The notes under the pieces are model-generated. The model was not told the origin of the DNA, searched no databases, and saw only the letters and a program-made list of their open reading frames with translations. The position numbers and the translations under genes were made by a program. Positions 1-9,451 of a stretch of DNA of 64,000 nucleotides are shown here, one piece after another. Position 1 is the first letter of the stretch. Every line of letters begins with the position of its first letter. The stretch comes from Betaproteobacteria bacterium. GTDB lineage: Bacteria; Pseudomonadota; Gammaproteobacteria; Burkholderiales; SG8-39. Where the stretch lies: NCBI GenBank assembly GCA_022340285.1, contig JAJDOG010000022.1:62001-126000 (forward strand). Reading direction: 5' to 3'.

Positions 1-447
1 TCGCGACTCGTGCTGCTGTGCGGTCGGTACGAGGCCGTCGACGAGCGGCTCGTCGAGCGCTGCGTCGACGAGGAACTGTCGATTGGCGATTACGTCCTGT
101 CGGGGGGCGAGCTGGCAGCGATGGCGCTGATCGATGCCGTCGTGCGACAGCTGCCCGGGGTGCTGAACGACGACGAATCTGCGGCGCAAGAGTCGTTCGT
201 GAACGGGCTGCTCGACTGTCCGCACTACACGCGGCCGGAGTCGTACGCGGGCATGCGGGTGCCTGACGTGCTGCTTTCGGGCCACCACGCGGACATCGCG
301 CGCTGGCGGCTCAAGCAGGCGCTAGGACGGACTTGGCTGAGAAGGCCGGATATGCTGGAGCGGCGCGAATTCAGCGCCGAGGAAAAGACGCTCCTCGCGG
401 AGTTTCGCGCGGAGCACGAAGGAATGCGTAAAGGAGCAGGACGATGA
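1..447 (+). CDS. trmD: tRNA (guanine-N1)-methyltransferase TrmD, 5'-truncated by window edge
   Basis: C-terminal part of TrmD, which methylates G37 at N1 next to the anticodon using SAM. The frame is open from the first base and the N-terminal ~100 residues lie outside the window. The visible part carries the trefoil-knot SAM site (CGRYE near the start, then [10 protein letters not shown]) and the C-terminal helical region with HYTRPE and the conserved LLSGHH turn. It overlaps rplS by 4 bases (ATGA), the usual end of the rpsP-rimM-trmD-rplS operon. The family assignment is certain; only the upstream end is unknown. Confidence 0.97.
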   Translation, partial: SRLVLLCGRYEAVDERLVERCVDEELSIGDYVLSGGELAAMALIDAVVRQLPGVLNDDESAAQESFVNGLLDCPHYTRPESYAGMRVPDVLLSGHHADIARWRLKQALGRTWLRRPDMLERREFSAEEKTLLAEFRAEHEGMRKGAGR

Positions 448-827
448 ATCTGATTCAGAAGCTCGAGCAGGAAGAGATGGCCCGCCTCGGGACCGCCGTG
501 CCCGAGTTCGCCCCGGGCGATACCGTGATCGTTCACGTGAACGTGAAGGAGGGCGAGCGCAAGCGCTTGCAGGCCTACGAGGGTGTCGTGATCGGCAAGC
601 GCAATCGCGGGCTGAACTCGTCGTTCACGGTTCGCAAGATCTCCTCGGGCGAGGGGGTTGAGCGCACGTTTCAGACTTTCTCGCCCCTGATCGCGTCGGT
701 CGAAGTGAAGCGCAAGGGCGACGTGCGCCGCGCGAAGCTCTACTACCTGCGCGGTCGTTCGGGCAAGCGTGCGCGCATCCGCGAGAAGCTGGCGGCCAGA
801 AAAACGCAGGAAGGATCGACGGAGTAA
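444..827 (+). CDS. rplS: 50S ribosomal protein L19
   Basis: L19 of the large ribosomal subunit, located at the 30S-50S interface. The 127 residues match the family length (about 115-130). The sequence opens [12 protein letters not shown] and contains the hallmark [26 protein letters not shown] and [11 protein letters not shown] segments. The start ATG overlaps the trmD stop and is preceded by AAGGAGCAGG, a good ribosome binding site inside trmD. It is the last gene of the operon, followed by a hairpin and a strong intrinsic terminator. Confidence 0.98.
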   Translation: MNLIQKLEQEEMARLGTAVPEFAPGDTVIVHVNVKEGERKRLQAYEGVVIGKRNRGLNSSFTVRKISSGEGVERTFQTFSPLIASVEVKRKGDVRRAKLYYLRGRSGKRARIREKLAARKTQEGSTE

Positions 828-898
828 GTTTCTGCATGAGACCCGGTTTGAGGTAGCGCCGGAGCGTTGCTCGCCGCCTCGTGGAAGGTTGCGAACAG

Positions 899-920
899 GA
901 GGAAACCCGCTGGTTTCCTC
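899..920 (+). other. perfect 9-bp hairpin downstream of rplS
   Basis: GAGGAAACC (899-907), loop CGCT, GGTTTCCTC (912-920). It lies in the rplS 3' untranslated region 26 bases before the terminator and has no T-run of its own. Probably an mRNA-stabilising stem or part of a double terminator; function inferred. Confidence 0.5.
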
Positions 921-945
921 GCGTTACCCTCCTTCCTGCAGAGGC

Positions 946-968
946 AAGGCCCGCTAAAGCGGGCCTTT
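946..968 (+). terminator. rho-independent terminator of the trmD-rplS operon
   Basis: Perfect stem GGCCCGC (948-954) with loop TAAA and GCGGGCC (959-965), extended by AA/TT pairs and followed by TTT. It ends the rightward operon and faces the leftward argE, whose stop codon lies 21 bases beyond. Confidence 0.85.
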
Positions 969-988
969 CGCATTTCGGCCGACCTGTA

Positions 989-2167
989 TTAGCGGGAGAG
1001 CTCGCCGACTAGTCGTTCCATGAACGACTCGCAGAGGGCGATCTGTTCGAGGGCGACGAATTCGTTCGGTCGGTGCGCCTGCTCGATGGAGCCGGGCCCG
1101 CAGATGATCGACGGTATGCCCGCTTGCTGGAACAGCCCGGCTTCCGTGGCGTAGGCGACGTGCCCGATCGCGGCGTTACGGGAGAGCGCACGGACGAGCT
1201 CCGCGAGCTTGTGATGCTCCTCGATTTCGAGGCCGGGAACGTCCACGCGAGGCCGGATGTCGATGGCGGTATCCGCGTCGACCCGCTTCATCTCCGGCTC
1301 GAGTACCGAACGGGCGTATGACTCGATCTCGTCGATTAATGCCCGCGGATCGGACCCCGGCAGGTAGCGAAACTCAAACTGGAACTCGCACTCGCGCGGC
1401 ACGATGTTGTGGGCCGTGCCGCCTCGAATCGTCCCGGTCTGCAGCGTGGTGAAAGGGACGTCGAATCCGTCATCGCGAGTGTTGCCCGCTCGGATGCGAT
1501 CGGCCATCTCGCGGATGTAAACGATGAGCTTTGCCGCGTACTCGATGGCGTTCACGCCCTGCGGCGTCAGCGCCGAGTGCGCCTCGCGCCCCCGTACGCG
1601 GCAACCGTACACGTGCATGCCCTTTTGAGCGACGACCACCCGCATTGAAGTCGGCTCGCCCACGATGCATCCCGCGGGGGCAATGCCGTTGGCAGCCAGG
1701 TCGGCGAGCAATCCCCGCACGCCGATGCAGCCCACCTCTTCGTCATAGGACAGCGCGAAGTGAACGGGGGCTCGCAGGTCTGCAGCCAGGAAGCGCGGCG
1801 TCATGGCCAGCGCGACCGCCAGATAGCTCTTCATGTCCGCGGCGCCCCGCCCGTACACGCGGTCGTCTTTGAGCGTCGCTTTGAACGGGTCGGTCTCCCA
1901 AGGTTGTCCATCCACCGGCACGACATCGGTATGACCGGAGAGCACGATGCCGGGCCGGCTTCCCGTCCCGGCCGTAGCAAAAAGATTCGCCTTCTTGCCA
2001 GTCGCGTCATAGGTGAGGCGCGACGCGATGCCGTGCCCCTGCAACCAGTCCCGCACCCATTCGATCAGCCCGAGATTCGACTCGCGGCTGGTGGTGTCGA
2101 AACCGATCAACCGGTCGAGCATTTCCCAGGTGGCGGACCGGATCGGCAGGGCGACTCGTGCGTCCAT
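989..2167 (-). CDS. argE: acetylornithine deacetylase, M20 family
   Basis: Hydrolyses N-acetylornithine to ornithine and acetate in arginine synthesis (cytoplasmic, two-metal M20 enzyme). Metal and catalytic residues are in place: H79 and D81 (SGHTDVVP), bridging D111 (GRGAADMKS), and the E143-E144 pair (SYDEEVG) with the base Glu. A lid domain lies in the middle and a closing GPGSIEQAH motif carries the last His ligand. The start at 2167 gives 392 residues, is preceded by AAAGG at proper spacing and matches the family; the frame stays open to 2281 but those 38 extra residues look non-coding. It shares the leftward direction with aceA but lies beyond the aceA terminator. Succinyl-diaminopimelate desuccinylase is the main alternative within M20, less likely because of the ArgE-like QPWETDPF segment. 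Confidence 0.88.
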   Translation of the reverse strand: MDARVALPIRSATWEMLDRLIGFDTTSRESNLGLIEWVRDWLQGHGIASRLTYDATGKKANLFATAGTGSRPGIVLSGHTDVVPVDGQPWETDPFKATLKDDRVYGRGAADMKSYLAVALAMTPRFLAADLRAPVHFALSYDEEVGCIGVRGLLADLAANGIAPAGCIVGEPTSMRVVVAQKGMHVYGCRVRGREAHSALTPQGVNAIEYAAKLIVYIREMADRIRAGNTRDDGFDVPFTTLQTGTIRGGTAHNIVPRECEFQFEFRYLPGSDPRALIDEIESYARSVLEPEMKRVDADTAIDIRPRVDVPGLEIEEHHKLAELVRALSRNAAIGHVAYATEAGLFQQAGIPSIICGPGSIEQAHRPNEFVALEQIALCESFMERLVGELSR

Positions 2168-2260
2168 CGTTTGGCCTTTGAGGGTCTCGGCAGGGGCGGC
2201 AACGAGACGTTTCGATTCTACACCCGCATTGCGGGCGTAATCGTCGCTGGCGAGGGGCGC

Positions 2261-2293
2261 AAAAAAGCCCGCACGCCGCAAAGCGTGCGGGCC
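2261..2293 (-). terminator. rho-independent terminator of aceA
   Basis: Read leftward: a 9-bp perfect stem GCCCGCACG/CGTGCGGGC (arms 2285-2293 and 2267-2275), then TTTTTT (2266-2261). It lies 17 bases after the aceA stop codon. Confidence 0.9.
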
Positions 2294-2309
2294 CGGCAGG
2301 AGTAGGGCG

Positions 2310-3629
<1,320 letters not shown>

Positions 3630-4344
3630 GTTTCGATACCCTTTGTTGTCCAGCTTGGCTCGCGTTCCGGAGCGGTCCACCGCAGTGGCCTGGCTCCACA
3701 TGCCGGCGGGACCGCACAGCAACGCATTCCGCCCCCGTCGGGCGGGCCTGCGCGCACGCAACGTGCCGCCGATTTGCCCTCGGCGCCGCGTCAACGGCGT
3801 CGGGCGCGTCTCACGTGGCGCCAGAGATCAGAATCTGGCGATCCAACAGATGCATGAACCCGGTAAGGCCCAGACCTGGTGGTCGCTACAACCCCGGTTA
3901 GAGCGGCAGCGGCTCCTGAGATACCCCTGCAAGTATGACAGTCATTGTGCACTCGCACAATTTTTTATTTCGTAGGGGGCATGCGATTTTATGATAGAAA
4001 ACAGCTCATTAGCGGCCTAGCTTTCACAATCCGGGACGCGGTGCCGCCAATAGAAATGGCGTGCTGTTGCGACGCAAGAAGGGTGCAAATGCTCATCCAA
4101 ACGGGATCACGATTCGGCGGCCGCGAGGCGGCGAGAGTTGGCGGATTCGGACGGGTCGAATAGGGATCGTACGGCTCCATCGCGGACGGTCGCTCGGTCC
4201 TGCTCTCAACGCGCACCGTGTAGCGGTCGAGCGCCTACCTATCCATCAGTGGGCGCGCGAGGGGCCAACGAGCCCGGGCTGTTTCGGCAAAAGCCGTAGA
4301 ATCCACTGTCCAACTGCTCGACGTCTCGTCGCCCGGATCGTCAC
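3630..4344. other. 715-bp intergenic region between divergent aceA and ribBX
   Basis: No convincing gene is present. The part up to about 3930 is a long GC-rich leader of aceA. The only AT-rich patch in this neighbourhood (about 3940-4020) holds a dyad and promoter-like boxes. Frames crossing 3945-4216 code for arginine-rich, unconserved peptides with poor codon use. Upstream of ribBX no RFN (FMN riboswitch) core elements could be recognised; TAGAAT at 4297-4302 could be a -10 box for ribBX, but its -35 match is poor. Confidence 0.5.
3932..3961 (-). promoter_or_regulatory. candidate aceA promoter overlapped by a dyad operator
   Basis: Perfect inverted repeat ATTGTGC-ACTC-GCACAAT at 3944-3961. 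Read leftward, its outer half supplies a -35-like TTGTGC (3960-3955), followed after 17 bases by CATACT (3937-3932). This would start the aceA transcript near 3925, leaving a leader of about 295 bases. A dyad covering the -35 box suggests repressor control of the glyoxylate bypass. The boxes are weak matches; on the other strand the same dyad followed by TTTTTATTT resembles a terminator. Confidence 0.4.
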
Positions 4345-5454
4345 ATGACCCTTACACCGATTACGGAACTCATCGCGGACCTCAAGGCCGGTCGGATGAT
4401 CGTGCTCGTCGATGACGAGCACCGCGAGAACGAGGGCGATCTCATTGTGGCGGCGGACTGCGTCACCCCGGATGCGATCAATTTCATGGCCAAGCACGGC
4501 CGGGGGCTGATCTGCATGCCGATCACCGAGGAGCGTGCACGCCAGCTCAAGCTGCCGCTGATGGTGCAGGAGAATCGCGCGCCGCACGGCACGGCGTTCA
4601 CGGTCTCGATCGAGGCGGCGCGGGGTGTCACCACTGGAATCTCTGCATACGATCGGGCGCACACCATCCGGGTCGCAGCGGCCCCCGGTGCGCGGCCCGA
4701 GGACATCGTGACGCCCGGTCACGTGTTTCCGCTGGTTGCCAAAGCCGGTGGGGTGCTCGTGCGCGCGGGCCACACCGAGGCCTGCTGCGATCTCGCGCAG
4801 ATGGCTGGATTCAGCCCCTCCGCGGTGCTCTGCGAGATCATGAAGGACGACGGCACGATGGCGCGCCTTCCGGACCTGGCCATCTTCGCGCAGGAGCACG
4901 GGCTGAAGATCGGCTCGATTGCCGACCTGATCCATTTCCGCAGCCAGAACGAGACGCTCGTCAGGCGGGTGACCGAACGCGACATCGTGACCATGTCCGG
5001 GCCGTTCCGCCTGATCATCTACATCGAGCGGATCAGCGGGGCGACTCACCTCGCGCTGGTGCGCGGCGACGTCGAGCCGCGCAGCGAGACGCTCGTGCGC
5101 GTGCACGAGCCGACGTCGTTCGTCGATCTGCTCGACTCGAGCTCCGGCACACACTCGTGGAGCGTGCAGGAGGCGCTCGATACGATTTCCGCGGCGGGCA
5201 AGGGCGTGATGGTGCTGCTCAACTGCTCTGAAAGCCCGGCACAGTTGATCGAGCGCGTCGCCGTCAGCGCGCCCGATCCGGCCGGAAGATCCGAGCTCCT
5301 CACCTACGGAATCGGGGCGCAGATTCTGCGCGACCTCAACGTCGGCCGCATGCGCCTGATGTCGAAACCGCGCAAGATGCCGAGCGTGGCGGGCTGGGAG
5401 CTCGAGATCACGGGCTACGTGCAGAGGGCTTCCGCGAAGGAGGACTCGGTGTGA
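4345..5454 (+). CDS. ribB: 3,4-dihydroxy-2-butanone-4-phosphate synthase with degenerate GTP cyclohydrolase II-like domain (RibBX type)
   Basis: Makes 3,4-dihydroxy-2-butanone 4-phosphate from ribulose 5-phosphate for riboflavin synthesis. Residues 1 to about 205 are the DHBP synthase domain, with the acidic loop [10 protein letters not shown] at 23-32, the [10 protein letters not shown] motif and TPGHVFPL. Residues from about 210 align with GTP cyclohydrolase II, but the zinc-binding cysteines and the CLTGD..S..CDCG signature are gone; this place reads [17 protein letters not shown]. It therefore very probably lacks GTP cyclohydrolase activity, like the RibBX proteins described in other proteobacteria. 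A separate RibA must be encoded elsewhere. It overlaps ribH by 4 bases. Confidence 0.93.
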   Translation: MTLTPITELIADLKAGRMIVLVDDEHRENEGDLIVAADCVTPDAINFMAKHGRGLICMPITEERARQLKLPLMVQENRAPHGTAFTVSIEAARGVTTGISAYDRAHTIRVAAAPGARPEDIVTPGHVFPLVAKAGGVLVRAGHTEACCDLAQMAGFSPSAVLCEIMKDDGTMARLPDLAIFAQEHGLKIGSIADLIHFRSQNETLVRRVTERDIVTMSGPFRLIIYIERISGATHLALVRGDVEPRSETLVRVHEPTSFVDLLDSSSGTHSWSVQEALDTISAAGKGVMVLLNCSESPAQLIERVAVSAPDPAGRSELLTYGIGAQILRDLNVGRMRLMSKPRKMPSVAGWELEITGYVQRASAKEDSV

Positions 5455-5915
5455 ACGAGCTCACGACCGAGCTGGAGGGAGAGGGGCTGCGCATCGGCAT
5501 CGTGCGCAGCCGTTTCAACGAGGAGATCGGCAGGGCGTCGCTCGAAGCCTGCACGGCCAGGCTCGCTGAGCTCGGCGTGCGCGCCGAGAACGTGACCGCG
5601 CTGAGCGTCCCCGGCGCACTCGAAGCGCCGCTTGCTCTTCAACGACTTGCCGGCACCGGAAAATATGACGCGCTGATCGCATTGGGCGCGGTAATCCGGG
5701 GCGAGACTTACCATTTCGAGATCGTCGCGAATGAATCGGCCGCCGGAATCGCCCAGGTGGCCCTCGACACGGGCGTGCCGATCGCGAACGGGATACTCAC
5801 CACCAACACCGAGGAACAGGCTCAGGAACGCGCCATGGGGAAAGGTCGCGACTGTGCTGAGGCGGCGGTGGAGATGGCGGCCCTCCTGCGCCTCATAGAC
5901 AGGAAGCACCGATGA
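5451..5915 (+). CDS. ribH: 6,7-dimethyl-8-ribityllumazine synthase
   Basis: Condenses the RibB product with 5-amino-6-ribitylaminouracil to give lumazine, the penultimate riboflavin step. The 154 residues carry the active-site segments SRFN (20-23), VPGALE (53-58) and [12 protein letters not shown] (79-90) with catalytic His88, and the later [12 protein letters not shown]. The GTG start overlaps the ribB stop (GTGA) and follows a strong AAGGAGG site. It is translationally coupled on both sides (ATGA overlap with nusB). Confidence 0.97.
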   Translation: MNELTTELEGEGLRIGIVRSRFNEEIGRASLEACTARLAELGVRAENVTALSVPGALEAPLALQRLAGTGKYDALIALGAVIRGETYHFEIVANESAAGIAQVALDTGVPIANGILTTNTEEQAQERAMGKGRDCAEAAVEMAALLRLIDRKHR

Positions 5916-6331
5916 AGGCTTCACGCCGCCGCTCGCGCGAGTTCGCGCTGCAGAGCCTGTATCAGTGGCGGGTTGGCAAGAATCGGGCAGAAGACATCGC
6001 GCGGCAGACCGCGGAGGCCGATAGCTTTGCCAAGGCGGACTCCGAGTACTTCGCTCGCCTTTTCAACGGGACCGTCGCCGAGGCAGAGTCGCTCGAAGCC
6101 GAGATCGCTCCGTTGCTGGATCGCAGGGCGCAGGAACTCGCACCGATCGAGCTTGCCATCCTGCTGCTCGGCGCCTACGAGCTGAAGCATTCCCCCGAGG
6201 TTCCCTATCGCGTCGTGATCAACGAGGCCGTGGAGCTCGCCAAGGCGTACGGTGGGACCGACGGATACAAGTACGTAAACGGCGTGTTGGACAAGCTTGC
6301 GCAGAGACTGCGCGTTGCCGAGCGCGCCTGA
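5912..6331 (+). CDS. nusB: transcription antitermination factor NusB
   Basis: Binds boxA RNA with NusE (S10) during rRNA antitermination. The 139-residue all-helical protein has the RNA-binding arginine-rich N-terminus ([15 protein letters not shown]) and the conserved C-terminal [14 protein letters not shown]...[12 protein letters not shown]. The ATG overlaps the ribH stop. ribH-nusB-thiL order is conserved in proteobacteria. Confidence 0.97.
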   Translation: MKASRRRSREFALQSLYQWRVGKNRAEDIARQTAEADSFAKADSEYFARLFNGTVAEAESLEAEIAPLLDRRAQELAPIELAILLLGAYELKHSPEVPYRVVINEAVELAKAYGGTDGYKYVNGVLDKLAQRLRVAERA

Positions 6332-6364
6332 CCGGGAACCGCGGTCCGGCGAGAGGTGGGCTGG

Positions 6365-7327
6365 ATGCCCTCAGAGTTCGATGTGATCGCGCGTTACTTC
6401 ACGCGGCCTGCGCGCACCGCCGTGCTGGGCGTCGGCGACGATTGCGCCCTGGTCCGGGTTCCCGCGGATCTCGCGCTGGCGGTGACGACCGACCTGCTGG
6501 TCGAGGGCACGCACTTTCTGCCCGGCAGCGATCCGGCCAAGCTCGGTCACAAGGCGCTCGCAGTGAACTTGTCCGACCTGGCTGCGATGGGTGCCGACCC
6601 GCGCTGGACGACGCTCTCGCTCGTCTTGCCCGAGGCGGACCAAGCCTGGCTGGAAAGCTTCGCGAGCGGGCTATTCGAACTTGCGGGCCGCTTCGGCGTG
6701 GAGCTCATCGGCGGTGACACCACGCGTGGACCCCGCGCCGTGTCGATCACGGCACTCGGGACGCTGCCTCCTGGACTGGCCCTGCGCCGCGACGGTGCCC
6801 GCGAATCCGAGGATATCTGGCTGTCGGGAACGACCGGCGATGCGGCATTGGGGCTCGCGCACCTGCAGAGCAGGGTGAAACTGTCCGACGCGGCATTGCG
6901 CCACTGCCTCGCGCGGCTCGAGACACCGCTACCCCTCGTGGAGCTCGGACGTCGCCTGCGGGGCCTCGCGTCGAGCGCAATCGATGTTTCTGACGGCCTG
7001 GTTGCCGATCTTGGCCACATCCTCGAGCGCTCCGGCATCGGCGCGGAGGTATGGCTGGACCGGCTGCCTCGATCCAGGGCGATTGCCGAGTGCGCCGACC
7101 CTGCGCTTGCGTGCGAATCCCTGCTATCCGGCGGCGACGACTACGAGCTCCTGTTCACCGCACCGCAAGCGCGACGCGCCGCGATCCAGGCGCTGGCCTC
7201 GGAAATCGGGTTGCCGCTGGCACGAATCGGCCGCACGGTTGCCGGAGCGGCGGAGGTCAGCGTGCTGGATGAGGCAGGGCAACCCGTTCCGCTGGGTCGC
7301 GGTGGCTACGACCACTTCCGCCCATGA
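6365..7327 (+). CDS. thiL: thiamine-monophosphate kinase
   Basis: Phosphorylates thiamine monophosphate to thiamine diphosphate with ATP. A PurM-like ATPase of 320 residues with SEFDVIARYF at the N-terminus, the Mg-binding GVGDDCA, TTDLLVEGTHF, NLSDLAAMGA and the late SGGDDYELLF motif. ATG 6365 is chosen because GAGAGG lies 8 bases upstream and the N-terminus then matches E. coli ThiL; an in-frame GTG at 6356 would add three residues. It makes the cofactor needed by the TPP-dependent E1 encoded at 18.5-20.5 kb. Confidence 0.95.
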   Translation: MPSEFDVIARYFTRPARTAVLGVGDDCALVRVPADLALAVTTDLLVEGTHFLPGSDPAKLGHKALAVNLSDLAAMGADPRWTTLSLVLPEADQAWLESFASGLFELAGRFGVELIGGDTTRGPRAVSITALGTLPPGLALRRDGARESEDIWLSGTTGDAALGLAHLQSRVKLSDAALRHCLARLETPLPLVELGRRLRGLASSAIDVSDGLVADLGHILERSGIGAEVWLDRLPRSRAIAECADPALACESLLSGGDDYELLFTAPQARRAAIQALASEIGLPLARIGRTVAGAAEVSVLDEAGQPVPLGRGGYDHFRP

Positions 7328-7351
7328 TCGATCCGACGTGATGGGTCGCAC

Positions 7352-7858
7352 GTGATCGAGCGCACACAAACCCGCGGTCTGCGGCCGTCCGCCGTGTTCC
7401 TGTTGTCCCACCCGGCGCACTTCATCGCGCTCGGGTTCGGAACCGGGCTTTCGCCGGCAGCGCCCGGCACGATCGGTACGCTGCTGGCCTTTCCGCTCTA
7501 CGCGGTACTAGGGCGCTGGCTGAGTCCAGCCGGCGTCCTCGCGCTGCTTCCGGCGCTGTTCGCGCTCGGTGTGTGGGCATGCGGGCGGACCGGCCGAGCG
7601 CTGGGTGCGGAAGACCACTCGAGCATGAACTGGGACGAGATTGTCGCTTTTCTGCTGGTGCTGGTGTTCACTCCTCCCGGCCTGGCCTGGCAGGCGGCGG
7701 CGTTCGGCGCGTTCCGGCTATTCGATATCGTGAAGCCGGCGCCGATCCGTTATCTCGACCGCACCGTGAAGGGGGGATTCGGGGTCATGCTCGACGATTT
7801 GCTCGCCGCGTTCTACACGCTGCTCCTGCTCGCCGCCGCGAGAATGGTCCTTGGCTGA
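7352..7858 (+). CDS. pgpA: phosphatidylglycerophosphatase A
   Basis: Inner-membrane phosphatase that converts phosphatidylglycerophosphate to phosphatidylglycerol. The 168 residues contain the family signatures GTGLSPAAPGTIGT, NWDEIVAF, FRLFDIVKPAPI and GGFGVMLDD, with about four hydrophobic segments. Start GTG 7352. It follows thiL by 24 bases; thiL-pgpA adjacency is conserved in proteobacteria. Confidence 0.95.
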   Translation: MIERTQTRGLRPSAVFLLSHPAHFIALGFGTGLSPAAPGTIGTLLAFPLYAVLGRWLSPAGVLALLPALFALGVWACGRTGRALGAEDHSSMNWDEIVAFLLVLVFTPPGLAWQAAAFGAFRLFDIVKPAPIRYLDRTVKGGFGVMLDDLLAAFYTLLLLAAARMVLG

Positions 7859-7947
7859 TGCGCCGTTGATGCCGCGCGACGTTGGCTCTCGCATAGAATC
7901 GGGTCAACGCGGGGCGAAAGCCGGGACCGTCAAGAAGGGCTCCAATC

Positions 7948-8460
7948 GTGCCTGATCCGATGCTCTACTCACTGGCCGAGAGGGTTGGCATGCGCCTCAA
8001 GGCGGACGGACTGCTCCTCGCGTGCGCGGAGTCCTGCACGGGCGGCTGGGTCGCGCAGGCCATTACGGCGGTCGCTGGAAGCTCGGACTGGTTCGACCGC
8101 GGTTTCGTTACTTACTCGAATGCGGCGAAGCAGGAAATGCTCGATGTGCCCATCGAGACGCTAGACCGATTCGGTGCGGTAAGCGAGGAAACGGCGCGCG
8201 CGATGGCGATGGGCGCGCTGGCGCGCAGCCGGGCCGGCATTACGCTCGCCATCACGGGTGTCGCGGGCCCGACCGGTGGAACTCCCGCGAAGCCGGTCGG
8301 GATGGTCTGCTGTGCGTGGGCGCGACGGGACGGCGCGACGGAGAGCAAGACGCTGCGTTTCGCCGGCGATCGCGAGCAGGTACGGCGCCAGTCCGTCATC
8401 GCCGCCCTCGAAGGAGTGCTGGAGCGGCTCGATGACATGCCATCCAGCGGGCCGTTGTGA
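7948..8460 (+). CDS. pncC: nicotinamide-nucleotide amidohydrolase PncC (CinA C-terminal domain)
   Basis: Deamidates NMN to nicotinate mononucleotide in pyridine nucleotide recycling. The 170-residue single-domain form has the diagnostic AESCTGGWVAQAIT with the catalytic Ser, the FVTYSNAAKQEML segment, SEETARAMA and TGVAGPTGGTPAKPVG. Start GTG 7948, with ATG 7960 as alternative. In many proteobacteria this gene directly precedes recA; here about 3.8 kb (methyltransferase plus AmmeMemoRadiSam genes) separates them. Confidence 0.95.
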   Translation: MPDPMLYSLAERVGMRLKADGLLLACAESCTGGWVAQAITAVAGSSDWFDRGFVTYSNAAKQEMLDVPIETLDRFGAVSEETARAMAMGALARSRAGITLAITGVAGPTGGTPAKPVGMVCCAWARRDGATESKTLRFAGDREQVRRQSVIAALEGVLERLDDMPSSGPL

Positions 8461-9365
8461 CGATGACGATCGGTGGCCTGCCTTTTTCACCCGCTCGGCG
8501 ACGTCTGCTCGCCGCATTGCCGCTCGCGGCGCTGCCGTTCGCATCGATCGTGCCCGCATTGGCGCTCGCCCAGCGAAACGCGGCGCCCTATGTTCCGACG
8601 CCGTGGCCCATCGTCGATGCGATGCTCGATCTCGCCCGGATCCGGGCCGATGATCTGCTGGTCGATCTGGGGTGCGGCGACGGGCGCCTCGCAGTGACTG
8701 CGGCCAAACGGTTCGGTGCGCGCGGATACGGCGTCGATATCGATCCGGAGCTCGTCGCACTCGCCAATCGGAATGCCGCGGACGCGGGTGTTGCAGAACG
8801 GGTCCGTTTCGAACAGCGCGACCTCTTCCAGACCGATCTGCGCGATGCCACCGTCCTCACGCTGTACTTGCTTCCGCAGACGGTCGTGGAGCTCGTTCCG
8901 CGAATTTTCGCGCAGATGCCGGCGGGAGCACGCGTGGTGTCGCATGACTACGGGCTTTCGCCCTGGCCACCGGAACGGCACGTCGCGTTCGATGTGCCGG
9001 AAAAAAAGCGCATCACCGGCACCACGTATACCGTGCTCTATCTGTACATCGTCCCGGCGCGGCTGGCGGGTGTGTGGCGACTCGATCTTCCCGAGTCGCT
9101 GATGTCGCGTCCGGCCCGACTGGTCATCACCCAGGAGTCGCTCAAGTCGGCCGCCACATTGACGATCGGGGGCCGGACCGCCGAGGTCGAGGAACTCTTC
9201 GTGCACGGGGACGAGGTGCGAATGCTGCTTCCACCGCTCAGTCCAGGCGGAAAGCGACTCCTGCTCGAAGGGCACGCGCGCGACGGGACGCTGGAAGGCG
9301 CGCTGGAATCCGGGGGAAGCCGGGGCATGTGGCGCGCCTCGCGTCTCAGCACCGAAGTACGGTAG
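8457..9365 (+). CDS. class I SAM-dependent methyltransferase with an N-terminal export-like signal
   Basis: Residues about 60-170 form a Rossmann methyltransferase with motif I VDLGCGDGRLA, motif II YGVDID and DLRDATVLTLYLLPQ as the post-motif region. The target is unknown. The N-terminus (ARRRLLAALPLAALPF... ALALAQ) looks like a signal peptide, possibly Tat-type because of the RRR before the hydrophobic core, ending in an Ala-x-Ala-like site. The C-terminal ~120 residues are probably beta-rich and unassigned. Export would be odd for a SAM-using enzyme, so the N-terminus may instead be a membrane anchor. It overlaps pncC by 4 bases (GTGA); ATG 8463 is an alternative start. Confidence 0.75.
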   Translation: MTMTIGGLPFSPARRRLLAALPLAALPFASIVPALALAQRNAAPYVPTPWPIVDAMLDLARIRADDLLVDLGCGDGRLAVTAAKRFGARGYGVDIDPELVALANRNAADAGVAERVRFEQRDLFQTDLRDATVLTLYLLPQTVVELVPRIFAQMPAGARVVSHDYGLSPWPPERHVAFDVPEKKRITGTTYTVLYLYIVPARLAGVWRLDLPESLMSRPARLVITQESLKSAATLTIGGRTAEVEELFVHGDEVRMLLPPLSPGGKRLLLEGHARDGTLEGALESGGSRGMWRASRLSTEVR

Positions 9366-9451
9366 CCAGCGCCGTCCCTCCGCCCGAAAATATCGCGGTA
9401 GACCCCGAATTTTCACTCCCGTCCGCGGTCGAATGGGAGTAGGTTTTTACT

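Noticed and set aside
3945-4163. 72-codon frame in the aceA-ribBX gap.
   Set aside because: Arg/Gly-rich, no ribosome site and it covers the aceA promoter patch.
4100-4344. Possible FMN riboswitch before ribBX.
   Set aside because: The conserved RFN core segments and stems could not be found.
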